DNA of 64,000 bases from assembly GCF_037974265.1 (NCBI RefSeq), contig NZ_CP150233.1, positions 3,348,001 through 3,412,000 on the forward strand, read 5' to 3'. The notes under the pieces are model-generated. The model was given only the letters and a program-made list of their open reading frames with translations. It made no database searches and was not told the origin of the DNA. The position numbers were made by a program, and so were the translations under genes. Below, in pieces: positions 1-9,448 of the stretch. How positions within the stretch are numbered: position 1 is the stretch's first letter; every line of letters starts with the position of its first letter. Origin of the DNA: Paenibacillus sp. FSL R5-0623 (GTDB taxonomy: Bacteria; Bacillota; Bacilli; Paenibacillales; Paenibacillaceae).

Positions 1-213
1 AATGCACTCGCCGTTGTATGGACGGTATATCTGTTATTTGTGGGGAATATGACGGTTCATCAGTACACACCAGCCAAAACGGTGCTCACGATGCTGCTGA
101 CACTTGTGGCGATGGCGTTTATGGCATTTCTGTGCCTGTTATTCTTCAGTCTTGTACAGCAGATTGTATCGTTTGTCGTAACCATCTATCAGGAATTAGT
201 GCTTCGGGGCTAA
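1..213 (+). CDS. C-terminal part of a membrane protein, YIP1-like (partial at left edge)
   Basis: An open frame enters from the left edge and ends in TAA at 211-213, giving 70 residues. They contain two strongly hydrophobic stretches, at about residues 3-17 and 31-60, and end in IYQELVLRG. The stop is 17 bases before the next start, so the two genes are probably co-transcribed. In Paenibacillus, genes for YIP1-family membrane proteins commonly sit just before DUF5696 lipoprotein genes and a permease pair, and the order here is the same. The family name is inferred from that context and from the membrane-spanning tail; the diagnostic part of the protein lies outside the window. Confidence 0.55.
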   Translation, partial: NALAVVWTVYLLFVGNMTVHQYTPAKTVLTMLLTLVAMAFMAFLCLLFFSLVQQIVSFVVTIYQELVLRG

Positions 214-230
214 GGGAGGAGGAAATTGTT

Positions 231-2807
231 ATGAATTATACCGTAGCCAAAAAAATAACAGGAATGCTGCTCGCGGGCAGTCTGCTTCTTGGCGGTTGTC
301 AATTCTCGCCAACACCGCTCGCTCACGAGACAGTGACGGCCGCAGATCCGACGGACTTTCCCTCCCTGCCTCCCGGAGAGAAACTGAAATCATCGTTCAG
401 CGATGTTCGCCTTCCCGGCATGGTAGGCATTGCGCAGAATGCTGCGCTGCAGTTGTTCATCAACGAAGAGACTGCCGAGATTGCAGTGATTCACACGCAG
501 AGCGGCCAGATCTGGCGCAGCAATCCTGCAGATCGTGAGCAGGATGGGGTTGCAGCTGGGATAAACAAAGACCTTTTGTCATCACAAACGAAGCTCAGCT
601 TCTTCAACAGCCTCGGACAGAGTAGCACCGTGAATTCCTTCACGGATAGTGTTGCACACAAGCAGATAAGCTACGAGGTGCTGCCAAGCGGCGTGCGGGT
701 CCACTACCAGTTTGGAAGCACTGAGCGATCCATAGAAGACTTGCCGATGAAGATCAGCAAGGAGCGATTTGAACAAAAGCTGCTTGCACAGCTAGACAAG
801 GCCGGGCAACGGGCCTTGAAGGTCGGCTATGCGGAAGACAAGGATGAAGGCGCTTACGTCCGGATTGATAAGGCGATGCAAGGATTGCAATTGTCCCGGG
901 CCTTGAAGGCTTTTGACACAGCCGGTTACACATCGGAGGATCTGGCTCAGGATCATGCCGAGTTTGGCATTGAAGAGGAACGAAGTGGACCACGGCTGTT
1001 TATGCTTACGATGGAATATGAGTTGGATGGAGAGGATCTGCTTGTACGTGTTCCGTCCTCAGGCATTCATTTTCCGGAGGAATATCCGATCAACAACATA
1101 TCTGTAATGGATTATTTCGGGGCTGGGGGTACAAAAGAAGAGGGCTCCATACTGGTGCCGGACGGTTCGGGAGCGCTGATCCATTTTAACAATGGCAAGC
1201 TGCAGTATCCTGCCTACCAACAAGATATATACGGACCGGATATGACCATGAAACTGCGGGAAGCAAGTTCGAATGAAGCCAGAGCCAGGTTGCCGGTATT
1301 TGGACTGATTCGGAAAGAGGGGGCTTTCCTGGGCATTATTGAAGAAGGGGATGCCGTTGCAGTTGTGAATGCCGATATCAGCGGCAAACTGAACAGTTAC
1401 AACAACGTATATCCAAGCTTCTATGTAGTGAACAAGAGCGATGTGACGCTTCAGGCAAGTGATATGGTTCGTACACTTCCGAAATTCCAGAAGAAACCGA
1501 CTGTGTCCGACTTCGTCGTTCGATATGCTTTTGTGGGGGCGGATAAAGCCTCGTACTCAGGGCTTGCAACTCTCTATCGGGATTATCTGATGCAAAACGG
1601 CGGACTTCCCGAGTTAAACGCCAGCAAGGAGCAGAGTAACGTTCCCTTTTATCTGCAACTGTTCGGTGGCATGACAACAAGGCAGCATATGCTGGGCATA
1701 CCGTATGATTCAACGGAGGCTTTGACCACATTTGATGAAGCCAAAAACATTCTCTCCGCCTTAACGGAGAAGAAGGTATCCAATATTCAGGTGCGCTATG
1801 CGGGATGGCTTAACGGCGGACTTCATCATCGACTGCCGGATTCCATCCAAGTAGATGGCGCGGTAGGCGGGAAAAAGGGATTGCGGGATTTCAGCACATA
1901 CACACAAGAAGCGGGCATCGGCTTCTATCCCGATATCGCTCTGCTGAATGTGCAATCCAAAAAAGGGTTTAAACCGTCCAAAGAAGCTTCACGCACATTA
2001 ACTCAGGAACCGGCGGTCTTGTATCCGATGAACCAGGCCATCCAGCGGCGGGACCGGGATCGTTCACCATCCTATGTGCTTTCGCCCAACATGCTGGAGG
2101 ACGTGACGGCAGACATGTTAGATGAGCTGAGGTCCCTTCAAAAGGATGGACTGTCACTAAGCCTGAATGATCTGGCAGCTCAGTTAAACAGCGATATGAA
2201 TCCGAAAAAGCTGGTGGACCGAACACAAGCGCTTGGCTCCGTAAAGAAGGCACTTGAACAGATCGGGCAGCAGTCTGGCTCGCTTGTTGCTGAAGGCGGG
2301 AACGCTTATGCCCTGCCGTATGTAACTGATCTGACAGATGCACCGATGACCAGCAGCCGTTTCAAGCTGGAGGATGAAGAGATTCCGTTCTATCAGCTCG
2401 TTGTACACGGCAGCATCGGTTATACGGGGACGCCATACAATCTCTCCACATATACCAATGCAAGGCAATATGTGCTGAAGCTGATTGAATATGGAGCCAG
2501 TCCTTACTTTGCATGGTTCAATGCGCCAAACCATGTTGTGAAAGAAACGGATTATGATGATCTCTACGCGGCGAATTATGAACAATGGATCGATCTGGCC
2601 GCCGAGATCTACAGCGAGGTGAACCAGGTGAACCAGCCGTTTGCCGGACGTTCCATGATATCTCATGAATCCCTGGAGGAGGGCGTCTTCCGGACAACAT
2701 ATGAAGGTGGCGGGTTCGTAATCGTCAATTATAACGACTTCCCTGTAGAAGTTGACAACGATACAGTGGAAGCCCAAAGCTATGTGACTGGTGGTGAGCA
2801 GCTCTGA
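231..2807 (+). CDS. DUF5696-type large lipoprotein linked to a sugar ABC transporter
   Basis: An 858-residue protein. The ATG at 231 is chosen because AAGGGAGGAGG lies 8 bases upstream and the product then starts with a lipoprotein signal: basic residues, a hydrophobic run, then LLGGC with the lipidated cysteine near residue 23. A longer in-frame reading from position 18 would bury this signal and overlap the upstream membrane gene. The rest is one long extracytoplasmic region without further membrane segments, resembling DUF5696 proteins, whose biochemical role I do not know. The downstream permease overlaps its stop codon, so the protein is probably part of the import machinery or handles the substrate at the cell surface. 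No binding-protein gene is visible for this permease pair; it may lie left of the window. Confidence 0.75.
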   Translation: MNYTVAKKITGMLLAGSLLLGGCQFSPTPLAHETVTAADPTDFPSLPPGEKLKSSFSDVRLPGMVGIAQNAALQLFINEETAEIAVIHTQSGQIWRSNPADREQDGVAAGINKDLLSSQTKLSFFNSLGQSSTVNSFTDSVAHKQISYEVLPSGVRVHYQFGSTERSIEDLPMKISKERFEQKLLAQLDKAGQRALKVGYAEDKDEGAYVRIDKAMQGLQLSRALKAFDTAGYTSEDLAQDHAEFGIEEERSGPRLFMLTMEYELDGEDLLVRVPSSGIHFPEEYPINNISVMDYFGAGGTKEEGSILVPDGSGALIHFNNGKLQYPAYQQDIYGPDMTMKLREASSNEARARLPVFGLIRKEGAFLGIIEEGDAVAVVNADISGKLNSYNNVYPSFYVVNKSDVTLQASDMVRTLPKFQKKPTVSDFVVRYAFVGADKASYSGLATLYRDYLMQNGGLPELNASKEQSNVPFYLQLFGGMTTRQHMLGIPYDSTEALTTFDEAKNILSALTEKKVSNIQVRYAGWLNGGLHHRLPDSIQVDGAVGGKKGLRDFSTYTQEAGIGFYPDIALLNVQSKKGFKPSKEASRTLTQEPAVLYPMNQAIQRRDRDRSPSYVLSPNMLEDVTADMLDELRSLQKDGLSLSLNDLAAQLNSDMNPKKLVDRTQALGSVKKALEQIGQQSGSLVAEGGNAYALPYVTDLTDAPMTSSRFKLEDEEIPFYQLVVHGSIGYTGTPYNLSTYTNARQYVLKLIEYGASPYFAWFNAPNHVVKETDYDDLYAANYEQWIDLAAEIYSEVNQVNQPFAGRSMISHESLEEGVFRTTYEGGGFVIVNYNDFPVEVDNDTVEAQSYVTGGEQL

Positions 2808-3706
2808 AGACGCTCCTGAAATGGAAATGGGGAAGTCGTACGTATGCTCAGCAGAAAGCCATGTGGGGCGTAATCTACGTGCTTCCCTGGCTCATTGGTT
2901 TTGTGTTGTTTTTCTTCATTCCGCTGTTAGCCTCTCTGCGATACAGCATGAGTACAATTCAGGCTAACGCGGAAGGCATAGCAATTCAGTTCAACGGTGT
3001 TGCCAATTATATTCAGGCGCTGACCGTCAATACAAGCTTTAACCGTGCGTTAATTGAGGCGATCACAGACGTGCTCATCAACGTACCGCTTATCGTTATA
3101 TTCAGTCTGTTCCTTGCCGTCATCCTGAATCAGAAGTTCAGGGGCCGGGCTGTAGCGCGGTCGATCTTTTTCCTGCCCGTTATTCTGGCATCGGGAGTGA
3201 TTATGACACTGGAGAGCACCAGCCTGATTGAAGCGGTTAATCAGAGTAGCACAGGTGGAAGCTCACTCGGGACATTTGAACTCGAAAATCTGATGGTTAA
3301 CGCCGGAGTGAGCGATTGGATCGTTACGTATCTGAGCAGCGCCGTAGATCGGATCTATCAGATCGTCAGTCAATCCGGTGTACAGATTTTGATCTTTTTG
3401 GCAGGGATCCAGACGATTTCCCCTCAACTGTATGAGGCTTCGAAGATGGAAGGGGCAACGGGTTATGAAGCCTTTTGGAAAATTACGTTCCCAATGGTCA
3501 GCCCGCTTATTTTTGTCAATGCGATCTATACAATCATTGATTCGTTTGCCAATAACGCCATGACGGAACTGATCCGGGATACCGGCTTCGTCAAATTTGA
3601 CTTTGGATTAAGTTCTGCCATGGCATGGGTCTACTTTCTGGCCATTGCCATCATTCTGGTTATCGTAAACATCATTTTCTCGAAGCGAGTCTTCTATCAA
3701 GATTAG
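2804..3706 (+). CDS. sugar ABC transporter permease, MalF type, probable CTG start
   Basis: An integral membrane permease with several hydrophobic segments and the cytoplasmic EAA loop (EASKMEGATGYEAFWKITFP), which contacts the ATPase. The first in-frame ATG at 2861 would begin inside the conserved N-terminus, right before the first membrane helix. Reading back, the frame stays open to a TGA at 2795 and holds no ATG, GTG or TTG start. CTG at 2804 overlaps the TGA of the previous gene and follows a GGTGGTGAG ribosome-binding stretch, giving a 300-residue protein of normal length that starts LKTLLKWKWGSRTYAQQK. The choice of CTG is an inference; a start at 2861 cannot be excluded. The partner permease follows at 3724. 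Confidence 0.8.
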   Translation: MKTLLKWKWGSRTYAQQKAMWGVIYVLPWLIGFVLFFFIPLLASLRYSMSTIQANAEGIAIQFNGVANYIQALTVNTSFNRALIEAITDVLINVPLIVIFSLFLAVILNQKFRGRAVARSIFFLPVILASGVIMTLESTSLIEAVNQSSTGGSSLGTFELENLMVNAGVSDWIVTYLSSAVDRIYQIVSQSGVQILIFLAGIQTISPQLYEASKMEGATGYEAFWKITFPMVSPLIFVNAIYTIIDSFANNAMTELIRDTGFVKFDFGLSSAMAWVYFLAIAIILVIVNIIFSKRVFYQD

Positions 3707-3723
3707 AAAGGAGGGTGTCCCAC

Positions 3724-4671
3724 GTGACAACATCACGATTATTATCGCTGGAGCATTGGAAAGGCTGGCTGTGGGCCATGATCCGATTCGTTCTGATTAC
3801 CGGGCTTTCCTTCGTTATCCTGTTTCCCATATTTCAGAAGGTTTCCACATCCATCAAAGCTAAAGGTGATCTGTATTCGGCAGTGGTGGTGTGGATTCCA
3901 CAGAACTTCTCCATCGACAATTTCAAAGAGGCGATACGCGTAATGGATTACTGGGCAACGCTGTTTAATACGTTTGCCCTGTCTGCAACGACTACACTGC
4001 TGACTACAGCATCCTGTGCACTTGCAGGATACGGATTCGCCAGACTGAAATTCAGGGGAAGCAACTGGCTGTTTGCTGGTGTAATTCTGACGATTCTTGT
4101 ACCGCCAACGACCATTCTCATTCCGGTATACCTGAATCTGAAAAGCTTTGATCTCATGGGGCTTATGACGCTTATAGCCGGCAAACCTGTTAATTTGCTT
4201 AATACCTATTGGCCGTTTATTCTGACGGCGATTACGGCCAATTCACTTAAGGCCGGTTTGTACATCTTTATCTTCCGGCAATTCTTCAGAGGTATTCCGA
4301 AGGAAGTGGAGGAGGCGGCCTATGTGGACGGCGCGGGCATCGGACGAACATTTTCAAGAATCATGCTGCCCAATGCCATTCCGTCCATGGTAACAGTCAT
4401 GCTGTTTTCCTTCGTATGGCAGTGGAACGACAGCTTTTATACGACGACTTATCTGACTTCAAGTAAAGTCATGTCGACTCAGTTATCGTCCCTTCCGTAT
4501 AATCTGGCTCAGCAGGTTACTGACGGTGCAGCTTCCCAGGCCGATCCGTTCTATTTGAGCATGATCCAGGATACAGGAATTCTTCTTGCCATTCTGCCTT
4601 TGATCATCATCTATTTGTTTGTGCAACGATATTTCGTAGAGAGTGTAGAGCGTACGGGAATCGTCGGTTAA
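3724..4671 (+). CDS. carbohydrate ABC transporter permease, MalG type
   Basis: The second permease of the pair, 315 residues, with a GTG start at 3724 placed 7 bases after AAGGAGGGTG. It has about six hydrophobic segments and an EAA loop (VEEAAYVDGAGIGRTFSRIM) typical of MalG-like subunits of CUT1 importers. It follows the MalF-type gene by 17 bases and surely belongs to the same operon. An open frame extends back to 3625, but that would overlap the previous gene and ignore the strong ribosome binding site. No ATPase gene is nearby. The substrate is not evident; the nearest enzyme downstream is a GH5 glycosidase. Confidence 0.85.
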   Translation: MTTSRLLSLEHWKGWLWAMIRFVLITGLSFVILFPIFQKVSTSIKAKGDLYSAVVVWIPQNFSIDNFKEAIRVMDYWATLFNTFALSATTTLLTTASCALAGYGFARLKFRGSNWLFAGVILTILVPPTTILIPVYLNLKSFDLMGLMTLIAGKPVNLLNTYWPFILTAITANSLKAGLYIFIFRQFFRGIPKEVEEAAYVDGAGIGRTFSRIMLPNAIPSMVTVMLFSFVWQWNDSFYTTTYLTSSKVMSTQLSSLPYNLAQQVTDGAASQADPFYLSMIQDTGILLAILPLIIIYLFVQRYFVESVERTGIVG

Positions 4672-4729
4672 GTTAAGTTCTTCTGTACGTTTGGAGTGGG
4701 ATCAGACTGGAAGAGGGAGGAGGAACTTC

Positions 4730-4951
4730 ATGCAACATTCCATCTGTGAAAAGGGGGCATGTAACGATCTCATGAACGTCTGCTCACAGCAGAACCGCGA
4801 TCCTTCCCTGCGCAGGATCCCCCTGCTGATGTGGAACGGGTTGCGGGAGCGGGCGCCGACCCTGAGCGATCTGTTTGATCAGAGATACTCTGACGGAACT
4901 TACCTCGCATTATTGCAAGGCAATATATCAGATCAGGAGGAATTAAAGTGA
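4730..4951 (+). CDS. small protein of unknown function, coupled to the GH5 gene
   Basis: A 73-residue ORF starting at ATG 4730, 7 bases after a very strong GAGGGAGGAGG ribosome binding site. Its TGA overlaps the GTG start of the GH5 gene in the arrangement GTGA, as expected for translational coupling. The product has two cysteines near the start (residues 6 and 10), another at 17, a basic middle and an acidic end. It has no signal peptide and no membrane helix. I do not recognise a family. It may be a genuine small protein or a leader ORF that mainly sets translation of the enzyme gene. The ribosome binding site and the overlap support translation; function is unknown. Confidence 0.55.
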   Translation: MQHSICEKGACNDLMNVCSQQNRDPSLRRIPLLMWNGLRERAPTLSDLFDQRYSDGTYLALLQGNISDQEELK

Positions 4952-6654
4952 AGAAGTTCATGACATCTTGTAAACTTGTACTCATTCTGGCTTTATTGAT
5001 CACAATTGCTCCATGGGGAGGCAGCCGTGCCGAAGCATGGGTGGGCATGCCGATGGGCAAGCTGCACGTAAACGGCAAAAACCTGGTGAACAGCAACAAC
5101 CAACCTGTGCTACTGAACGGTTGGCATCAACCCTCAGGTGCCTACTGGACTTATCAGGACAGCAATTATTATCTCAATCTGCACGGCAATAACCGTCATG
5201 CAGCTACACTGGCTTATCTGAAAGACATTACCGATACTTTTGCTGACACCAGCGCGAAGTACGGAAGCAATCATGGCTGGAATATGAATCAGGTGCGTCT
5301 GTTCATTGATCGTCAGGACATGGGAGATGTGGCTGCTGGTACATATAACTTTGCCGGTGTGCAGACCGTTACGCAAAATGTAATTATTCCGTACATTCAA
5401 TATGCCAAAACAAAAGGTGTCTATGTTGTCCTGGGACTGGACTTCACACTGAAGGATGATCAGGCAACAACACCTGCCAACCTGCAAAAATTCAACGAAA
5501 TCTGGGGTTATCTCGCTTCACGCCCGGAGATCAAAAGTGCAGACAACGTTCACTTCGAACTGATCAACGAACCGGTGAAATCCTATGCCAATGGACATTG
5601 GGGTGGATACAACGGGGAAAATGACTTTGTGGATCACTGGAATGACTTGCGTAATTTCCAAAATTCCATGATTTCAACAATTCGTAGCAAAGGTGCGGAC
5701 AACGTCATCTGGGCGGCAGGTCTGGGATACAACCAATTTTACAGCTTGACGGCAAGCCATCCATTGACTGATCCGCTCAATAACTATGGATATGCGGTTC
5801 ACTGGTACCCTGGTTATGGCGCATATGACAACTTCTCTATCCTGCAAGACCAGTGGAATACCAACGTGAAGGCAGCTGCTGACAAATATCCGATTAATAT
5901 TACCGAGGTAACCTGGTTCAAAAACAAACCTGGCGATTCGGCCTATTGGAACTTGTTTAATGGTAGCAATGAAGGGTTTGGCACCAATACCAAAACGATT
6001 TTCAACGCAGCAGGCAATGTCAGCATTGCAGCTCATATGAACGGATTCATTCTAAGTGAAGGACCACGAAGCTCCTTTGCCGACCCAACGGCTGGACTGA
6101 AATGGGATGGAGATGCTTCACGGAGTGCCATGGGACGATTCCTGTTCAACTGGTACCATGAACGTGCTCAGACTTACCCGGGCAGTGGACAAGGCGGCGG
6201 ACCGACAACGGGTCTTGTATCCGGTGCAACTTATAAAATCGTAGCCCGGCATTCCAACAAAGTTGTTGATGTTCCTGGTGGTCAAAATGAAAATAATCTT
6301 CAGCTCCAGCAGTGGAGCGATCTGGGCGGTAACCCTCAGAAGTGGGTTCTGACCTCGATCGGCAGCGGCAACTATACACTGACAAGTGTGAACTCACCGG
6401 ACAAAGTCATCGATATTCGCAACGGGACCCTCACCAATGGGGAAGCGGTTCAACTCATGAGCAATCTGAACACAACTGCTCAGCATTTTAAGGTCAACGA
6501 TCTTGGTAACGGGTACTGGAGTATCATTAACGTGAACAGCAATAAAGCGATTGAAGTGGCAAACGCTTCCACTTCGGATGGAGCCAAGCTACAGCAGAAC
6601 ACCTACACAGGTGCTACAAACCAACAATGGAAATTTGTTGCCGTGAGCAATTAA
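4948..6654 (+). CDS. secreted GH5-family glycoside hydrolase with RICIN/CBM13-like domain
   Basis: A 568-residue precursor from GTG 4948 with a Sec signal peptide (basic start, hydrophobic run, cleavage near AEA-W at residue 31). Residues about 35-405 form a cellulase-type (PF00150) catalytic domain: HFELINEP carries the likely acid/base Glu208, and NITEVTWF the likely nucleophile Glu320. A Gly/Pro/Thr linker at about 411-423 leads to a ricin-type beta-trefoil domain (about 424-566) with repeated QLQQW, AVQLM and NQQW elements. It is exported and should cut a polysaccharide outside the cell, perhaps feeding the transporter encoded upstream. The GH5 subfamily and therefore the substrate (glucan, mannan or other) cannot be told by eye. 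A strong terminator follows. Confidence 0.85.
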   Translation: MKKFMTSCKLVLILALLITIAPWGGSRAEAWVGMPMGKLHVNGKNLVNSNNQPVLLNGWHQPSGAYWTYQDSNYYLNLHGNNRHAATLAYLKDITDTFADTSAKYGSNHGWNMNQVRLFIDRQDMGDVAAGTYNFAGVQTVTQNVIIPYIQYAKTKGVYVVLGLDFTLKDDQATTPANLQKFNEIWGYLASRPEIKSADNVHFELINEPVKSYANGHWGGYNGENDFVDHWNDLRNFQNSMISTIRSKGADNVIWAAGLGYNQFYSLTASHPLTDPLNNYGYAVHWYPGYGAYDNFSILQDQWNTNVKAAADKYPINITEVTWFKNKPGDSAYWNLFNGSNEGFGTNTKTIFNAAGNVSIAAHMNGFILSEGPRSSFADPTAGLKWDGDASRSAMGRFLFNWYHERAQTYPGSGQGGGPTTGLVSGATYKIVARHSNKVVDVPGGQNENNLQLQQWSDLGGNPQKWVLTSIGSGNYTLTSVNSPDKVIDIRNGTLTNGEAVQLMSNLNTTAQHFKVNDLGNGYWSIINVNSNKAIEVANASTSDGAKLQQNTYTGATNQQWKFVAVSN

Positions 6655-6671
6655 TAAGGACAATGTTAAAC

Positions 6672-6714
6672 AAAAAACCTCCCCAAGTCATTCCATGTCT
6701 TGGGGAGGTTTTTT
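6672..6714 (+). terminator. rho-independent terminator after the GH5 gene
   Basis: A-rich arm plus CCTCCCCAAG pairs with CTTGGGGAGG followed by TTTTTT; the loop is 11 bases. It starts 18 bases after the GH5 stop. The A tract on the left arm would also let it work on the other strand. Confidence 0.92.
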
Positions 6715-6916
6715 GCGTTTATTTTTAATACTTTGGGAATGAGACCATGCGAAGGTAAAATACAACTATATTTGTGCGTCAACCCGCAGAGTGACAATTA
6801 TTTTCATGCAAGCATTGTACGCTGCAGTATGTAAATGTACCATAAGGAAGAAGTTGTACCTTCACCAGGAAGAAATGCCCGGTGTATCATTGAACAGCTA
6901 CCTTATCACAGAGAAA

Positions 6917-6930
6917 TGTAAGCGCTTGAT
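6917..6930 (+). promoter_or_regulatory. cre-like CcpA site upstream of the AraC regulator
   Basis: TGTAAGCGCTTGAT matches the consensus TGWAARCGYTWNCW at 13 of 14 positions and sits 19 bases before the ATG at 6950. Such a downstream position would allow roadblock-type carbon catabolite repression. Binding is inferred from sequence only. Confidence 0.6.
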
Positions 6931-6949
6931 AAAAAAAGGGAGGGTACAT

Positions 6950-9301
6950 ATGCAGCTCCTATGGTCCAAATTTTCACCCGTGTTCCGCCGATTCCTCATT
7001 TCGTATCTTGTCATTCTAATGATTCCTCAAATTGCGGGATATGCTTCTTACCGAGCTTCCATTGAAGCAGCCCGTTCCAGCTCCATTGAGAACAGTTTGA
7101 AGTCGCTGAGTCTTGGCAAAGAGATCATTGAGCGAAATCTTCTTCAAGTCGAAGCTTTTACCAGACAACTTGCCGTCAATCCCGATTTGCAAAATTTAAT
7201 TGCTGGCCCAAAGCCGCATGATCTCCACAATGTCTACGGTATGAACCGCATGCAGCGGAGCCTCTCCATGTACAGCAGTACCAATGATTACTTGTCTCAT
7301 TTCTTCATTCACATTCCGAACTACAATGCCATCATCACACCAAGAACTGTGTATTATCGTCCAGAGCATTATTATGCTGCCAATCAACTGGACGGTATGT
7401 CGTTTGAACAATGGCATGACCAAATTCTCAAACAACCACACTTTAATGAAATCATACCGCTTCGAAACTATAAACGTGAAATACTGGGCACTGTGCTTGC
7501 AGACGTTCCCGCCATTACGTTTCTGCAATCTCTGCCTTTGAACAGCTTCAACAAACCGCAAGCGACGATTGGTGTCATGATTGATCAGGATCAGATGGCC
7601 AGCCTTACTCAACATATTGTGGATCAATATGGCGGCTGGACTCTCGTCACCGATGCGGAAGGGCAGATCATTTTCTCCCTTGGCATTGAACAGGGCGAGG
7701 CTGAGCAAATGGCACAGAATCATCGGAGAGAAGGTAACACTGGGGAAACGGAGCTGAACGTGCAGAATGTACAGCCTGGAAGTGATGGTCGGCTGCTGAT
7801 ATCGATACAGTCCAGTCAAAATGGATGGAATTACATGGCAGGGATTCCGGAGAAAGCACTCATGACAAAAGCGGACCAAATCAAACAAGTCACGCTGGTC
7901 TTTACTTTGGCAACCATTGCCTTGGGACTGTTATTCGGGCTGTTTCTGGCCTATCGTAATAGTGCACCCGTATACAGATTGTTGGCCTCTTTTCGGGAAC
8001 AAATCACCGATTCTCCAGGCAGACGGGGCAATGAATATGATTTTTTGGCAAGCCATATTAACAATCTCATTGCTAATAATGACTCACTTAAAAACGCCAT
8101 GAATGAGCAGATTCCGTTATTGAGAGATGGTTTTATCAAACGTTTGTTAACCGGAGAAGTCTATACCTCACTTGAGTTGGAGGTTATCTCATCCCAGGCG
8201 CACATTTCTCTTCATAGCAGCAAGGGCTTGGCAGGCTTAGTGAAGGTAAACGGATATGCCAATCCGGACAGTGAAGAAACTATCCATGAACTGGGTGTGG
8301 CAAGGCTGCTTATCAAACAAGTACTTACAGAATGGAATGCGCAGCTGCTGATCACGGATTGGGGAACAGACCAGATCGCTTTTGCCTGTCCATTGGATGA
8401 GAACTCACTGAATGAAGCTATAGGGAGATGTGAAAAAGAGCTGAACACCTTGATGGAAGTGATCTACCGGGAGCATCGGATATCCACAACAATTGGCACA
8501 GGTGCAGCTTACGAGGTCTGGAATGATGCGGGTCGCTCCTTTGACGAAGCCAAACAAGCTCTGGATTATGCCATTCATATGGGAACAGATCATCTGGTGA
8601 GATTTGAAGATACGATGAAGGAAAATGAATTGTACTATTATCCGATTGAGTCTGAACAGCGCTTGCTGAACACGATCAAAGTCGGTGAGCCTGAAGAGGC
8701 GATACGCATTCTGGAGCAATTGTTTCTTCGTAATTTAGAGGAGCGGGAACTGTCCTACGAGATGACACAGCAGTTCATCATGGAGCTGAAGGGGACTTTT
8801 CTGAAGCTGGACGAACCCAAATTCAAGCTGGATGCCTCCCTGCTGGAGGAATATAAATCTCGGGTGACATCCATTCAGATGACAGAAACGATTACTTCGC
8901 TGCAGGCAAAATTCAAACAGTTAACAGAAGACATCTGCGGTGACTTCCAGAGAAGAAGAGCAGGAGCACATGCGGATACTGTAAGCGAAATGATTTATTT
9001 TATCCAACAACATTATGGGGATGCAAACTTGACGATCTATCGGATTGCCGAGCACATGAGCAAGTCCGAGAAGTTTATATCTCAACTGTTCAAAGAACAT
9101 ACAGGAGAGAATCTTTCCGATTATGTAGAACGGGTACGCATCGATGCTGCCTCGAACTTGTTGCACTCTACCGGTCAGACTATTGACGAGATAGCGGAGG
9201 CCACCGGGTATAATAGTGCACATTCATTCCGCCGAGCTTTCAAGCGGGTACGCGGCATTTCTCCGAGTGTATTTCGGAAAATGGACGTTCATAGCGGTTA
9301 A
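6950..9301 (+). CDS. membrane-anchored AraC-family transcriptional regulator
   Basis: A 783-residue protein; ATG 6950 is chosen because GGGAGGG precedes it by 5 bases and the product then starts just before the first membrane helix (about residues 14-32). A second helix lies at about 308-330. Between them is an extracytoplasmic sensor region. The C-terminal 105 residues are an AraC double helix-turn-helix domain (IYRIAEHMSKSEKFISQLFK, then IDEIAEATGYNSAHSFRRAF). Regulators of this design sense a ligand outside the cell and bind DNA directly without a separate kinase. The next genes downstream are two permeases, a binding lipoprotein and a GH127 enzyme, which it probably controls. Confidence 0.85.
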   Translation: MQLLWSKFSPVFRRFLISYLVILMIPQIAGYASYRASIEAARSSSIENSLKSLSLGKEIIERNLLQVEAFTRQLAVNPDLQNLIAGPKPHDLHNVYGMNRMQRSLSMYSSTNDYLSHFFIHIPNYNAIITPRTVYYRPEHYYAANQLDGMSFEQWHDQILKQPHFNEIIPLRNYKREILGTVLADVPAITFLQSLPLNSFNKPQATIGVMIDQDQMASLTQHIVDQYGGWTLVTDAEGQIIFSLGIEQGEAEQMAQNHRREGNTGETELNVQNVQPGSDGRLLISIQSSQNGWNYMAGIPEKALMTKADQIKQVTLVFTLATIALGLLFGLFLAYRNSAPVYRLLASFREQITDSPGRRGNEYDFLASHINNLIANNDSLKNAMNEQIPLLRDGFIKRLLTGEVYTSLELEVISSQAHISLHSSKGLAGLVKVNGYANPDSEETIHELGVARLLIKQVLTEWNAQLLITDWGTDQIAFACPLDENSLNEAIGRCEKELNTLMEVIYREHRISTTIGTGAAYEVWNDAGRSFDEAKQALDYAIHMGTDHLVRFEDTMKENELYYYPIESEQRLLNTIKVGEPEEAIRILEQLFLRNLEERELSYEMTQQFIMELKGTFLKLDEPKFKLDASLLEEYKSRVTSIQMTETITSLQAKFKQLTEDICGDFQRRRAGAHADTVSEMIYFIQQHYGDANLTIYRIAEHMSKSEKFISQLFKEHTGENLSDYVERVRIDAASNLLHSTGQTIDEIAEATGYNSAHSFRRAFKRVRGISPSVFRKMDVHSG

Positions 9302-9398
9302 TGTAGGCTGTTTCTCGGGAACTATATTCGCTATTTGTACTTTCTCAGCGTAACTGTACCTTTACGCATCCCCAGCGCAATCTTATGATTACTCAAAA

Positions 9399-9412
9399 AG
9401 TAAGCGCTACCA
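9399..9412 (+). promoter_or_regulatory. cre-like CcpA site upstream of the permease-GH127 operon
   Basis: AGTAAGCGCTACCA matches TGWAARCGYTWNCW at 13 of 14 positions, 36 bases before the proposed permease start. It lies in the gap between the regulator gene and the transport genes, suggesting that the latter have their own repressed promoter. Confidence 0.6.
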
Positions 9413-9448
9413 AGTTGAGCTGAAGTTCAGCACGATTTGGAGCCAAGA

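Noticed and set aside
2184..2777. Long antisense open frame of 197 codons
   Set aside because: It lies wholly opposite the DUF5696 lipoprotein gene, has no ribosome binding site and reads as low-quality sequence; it is a shadow of the real gene.
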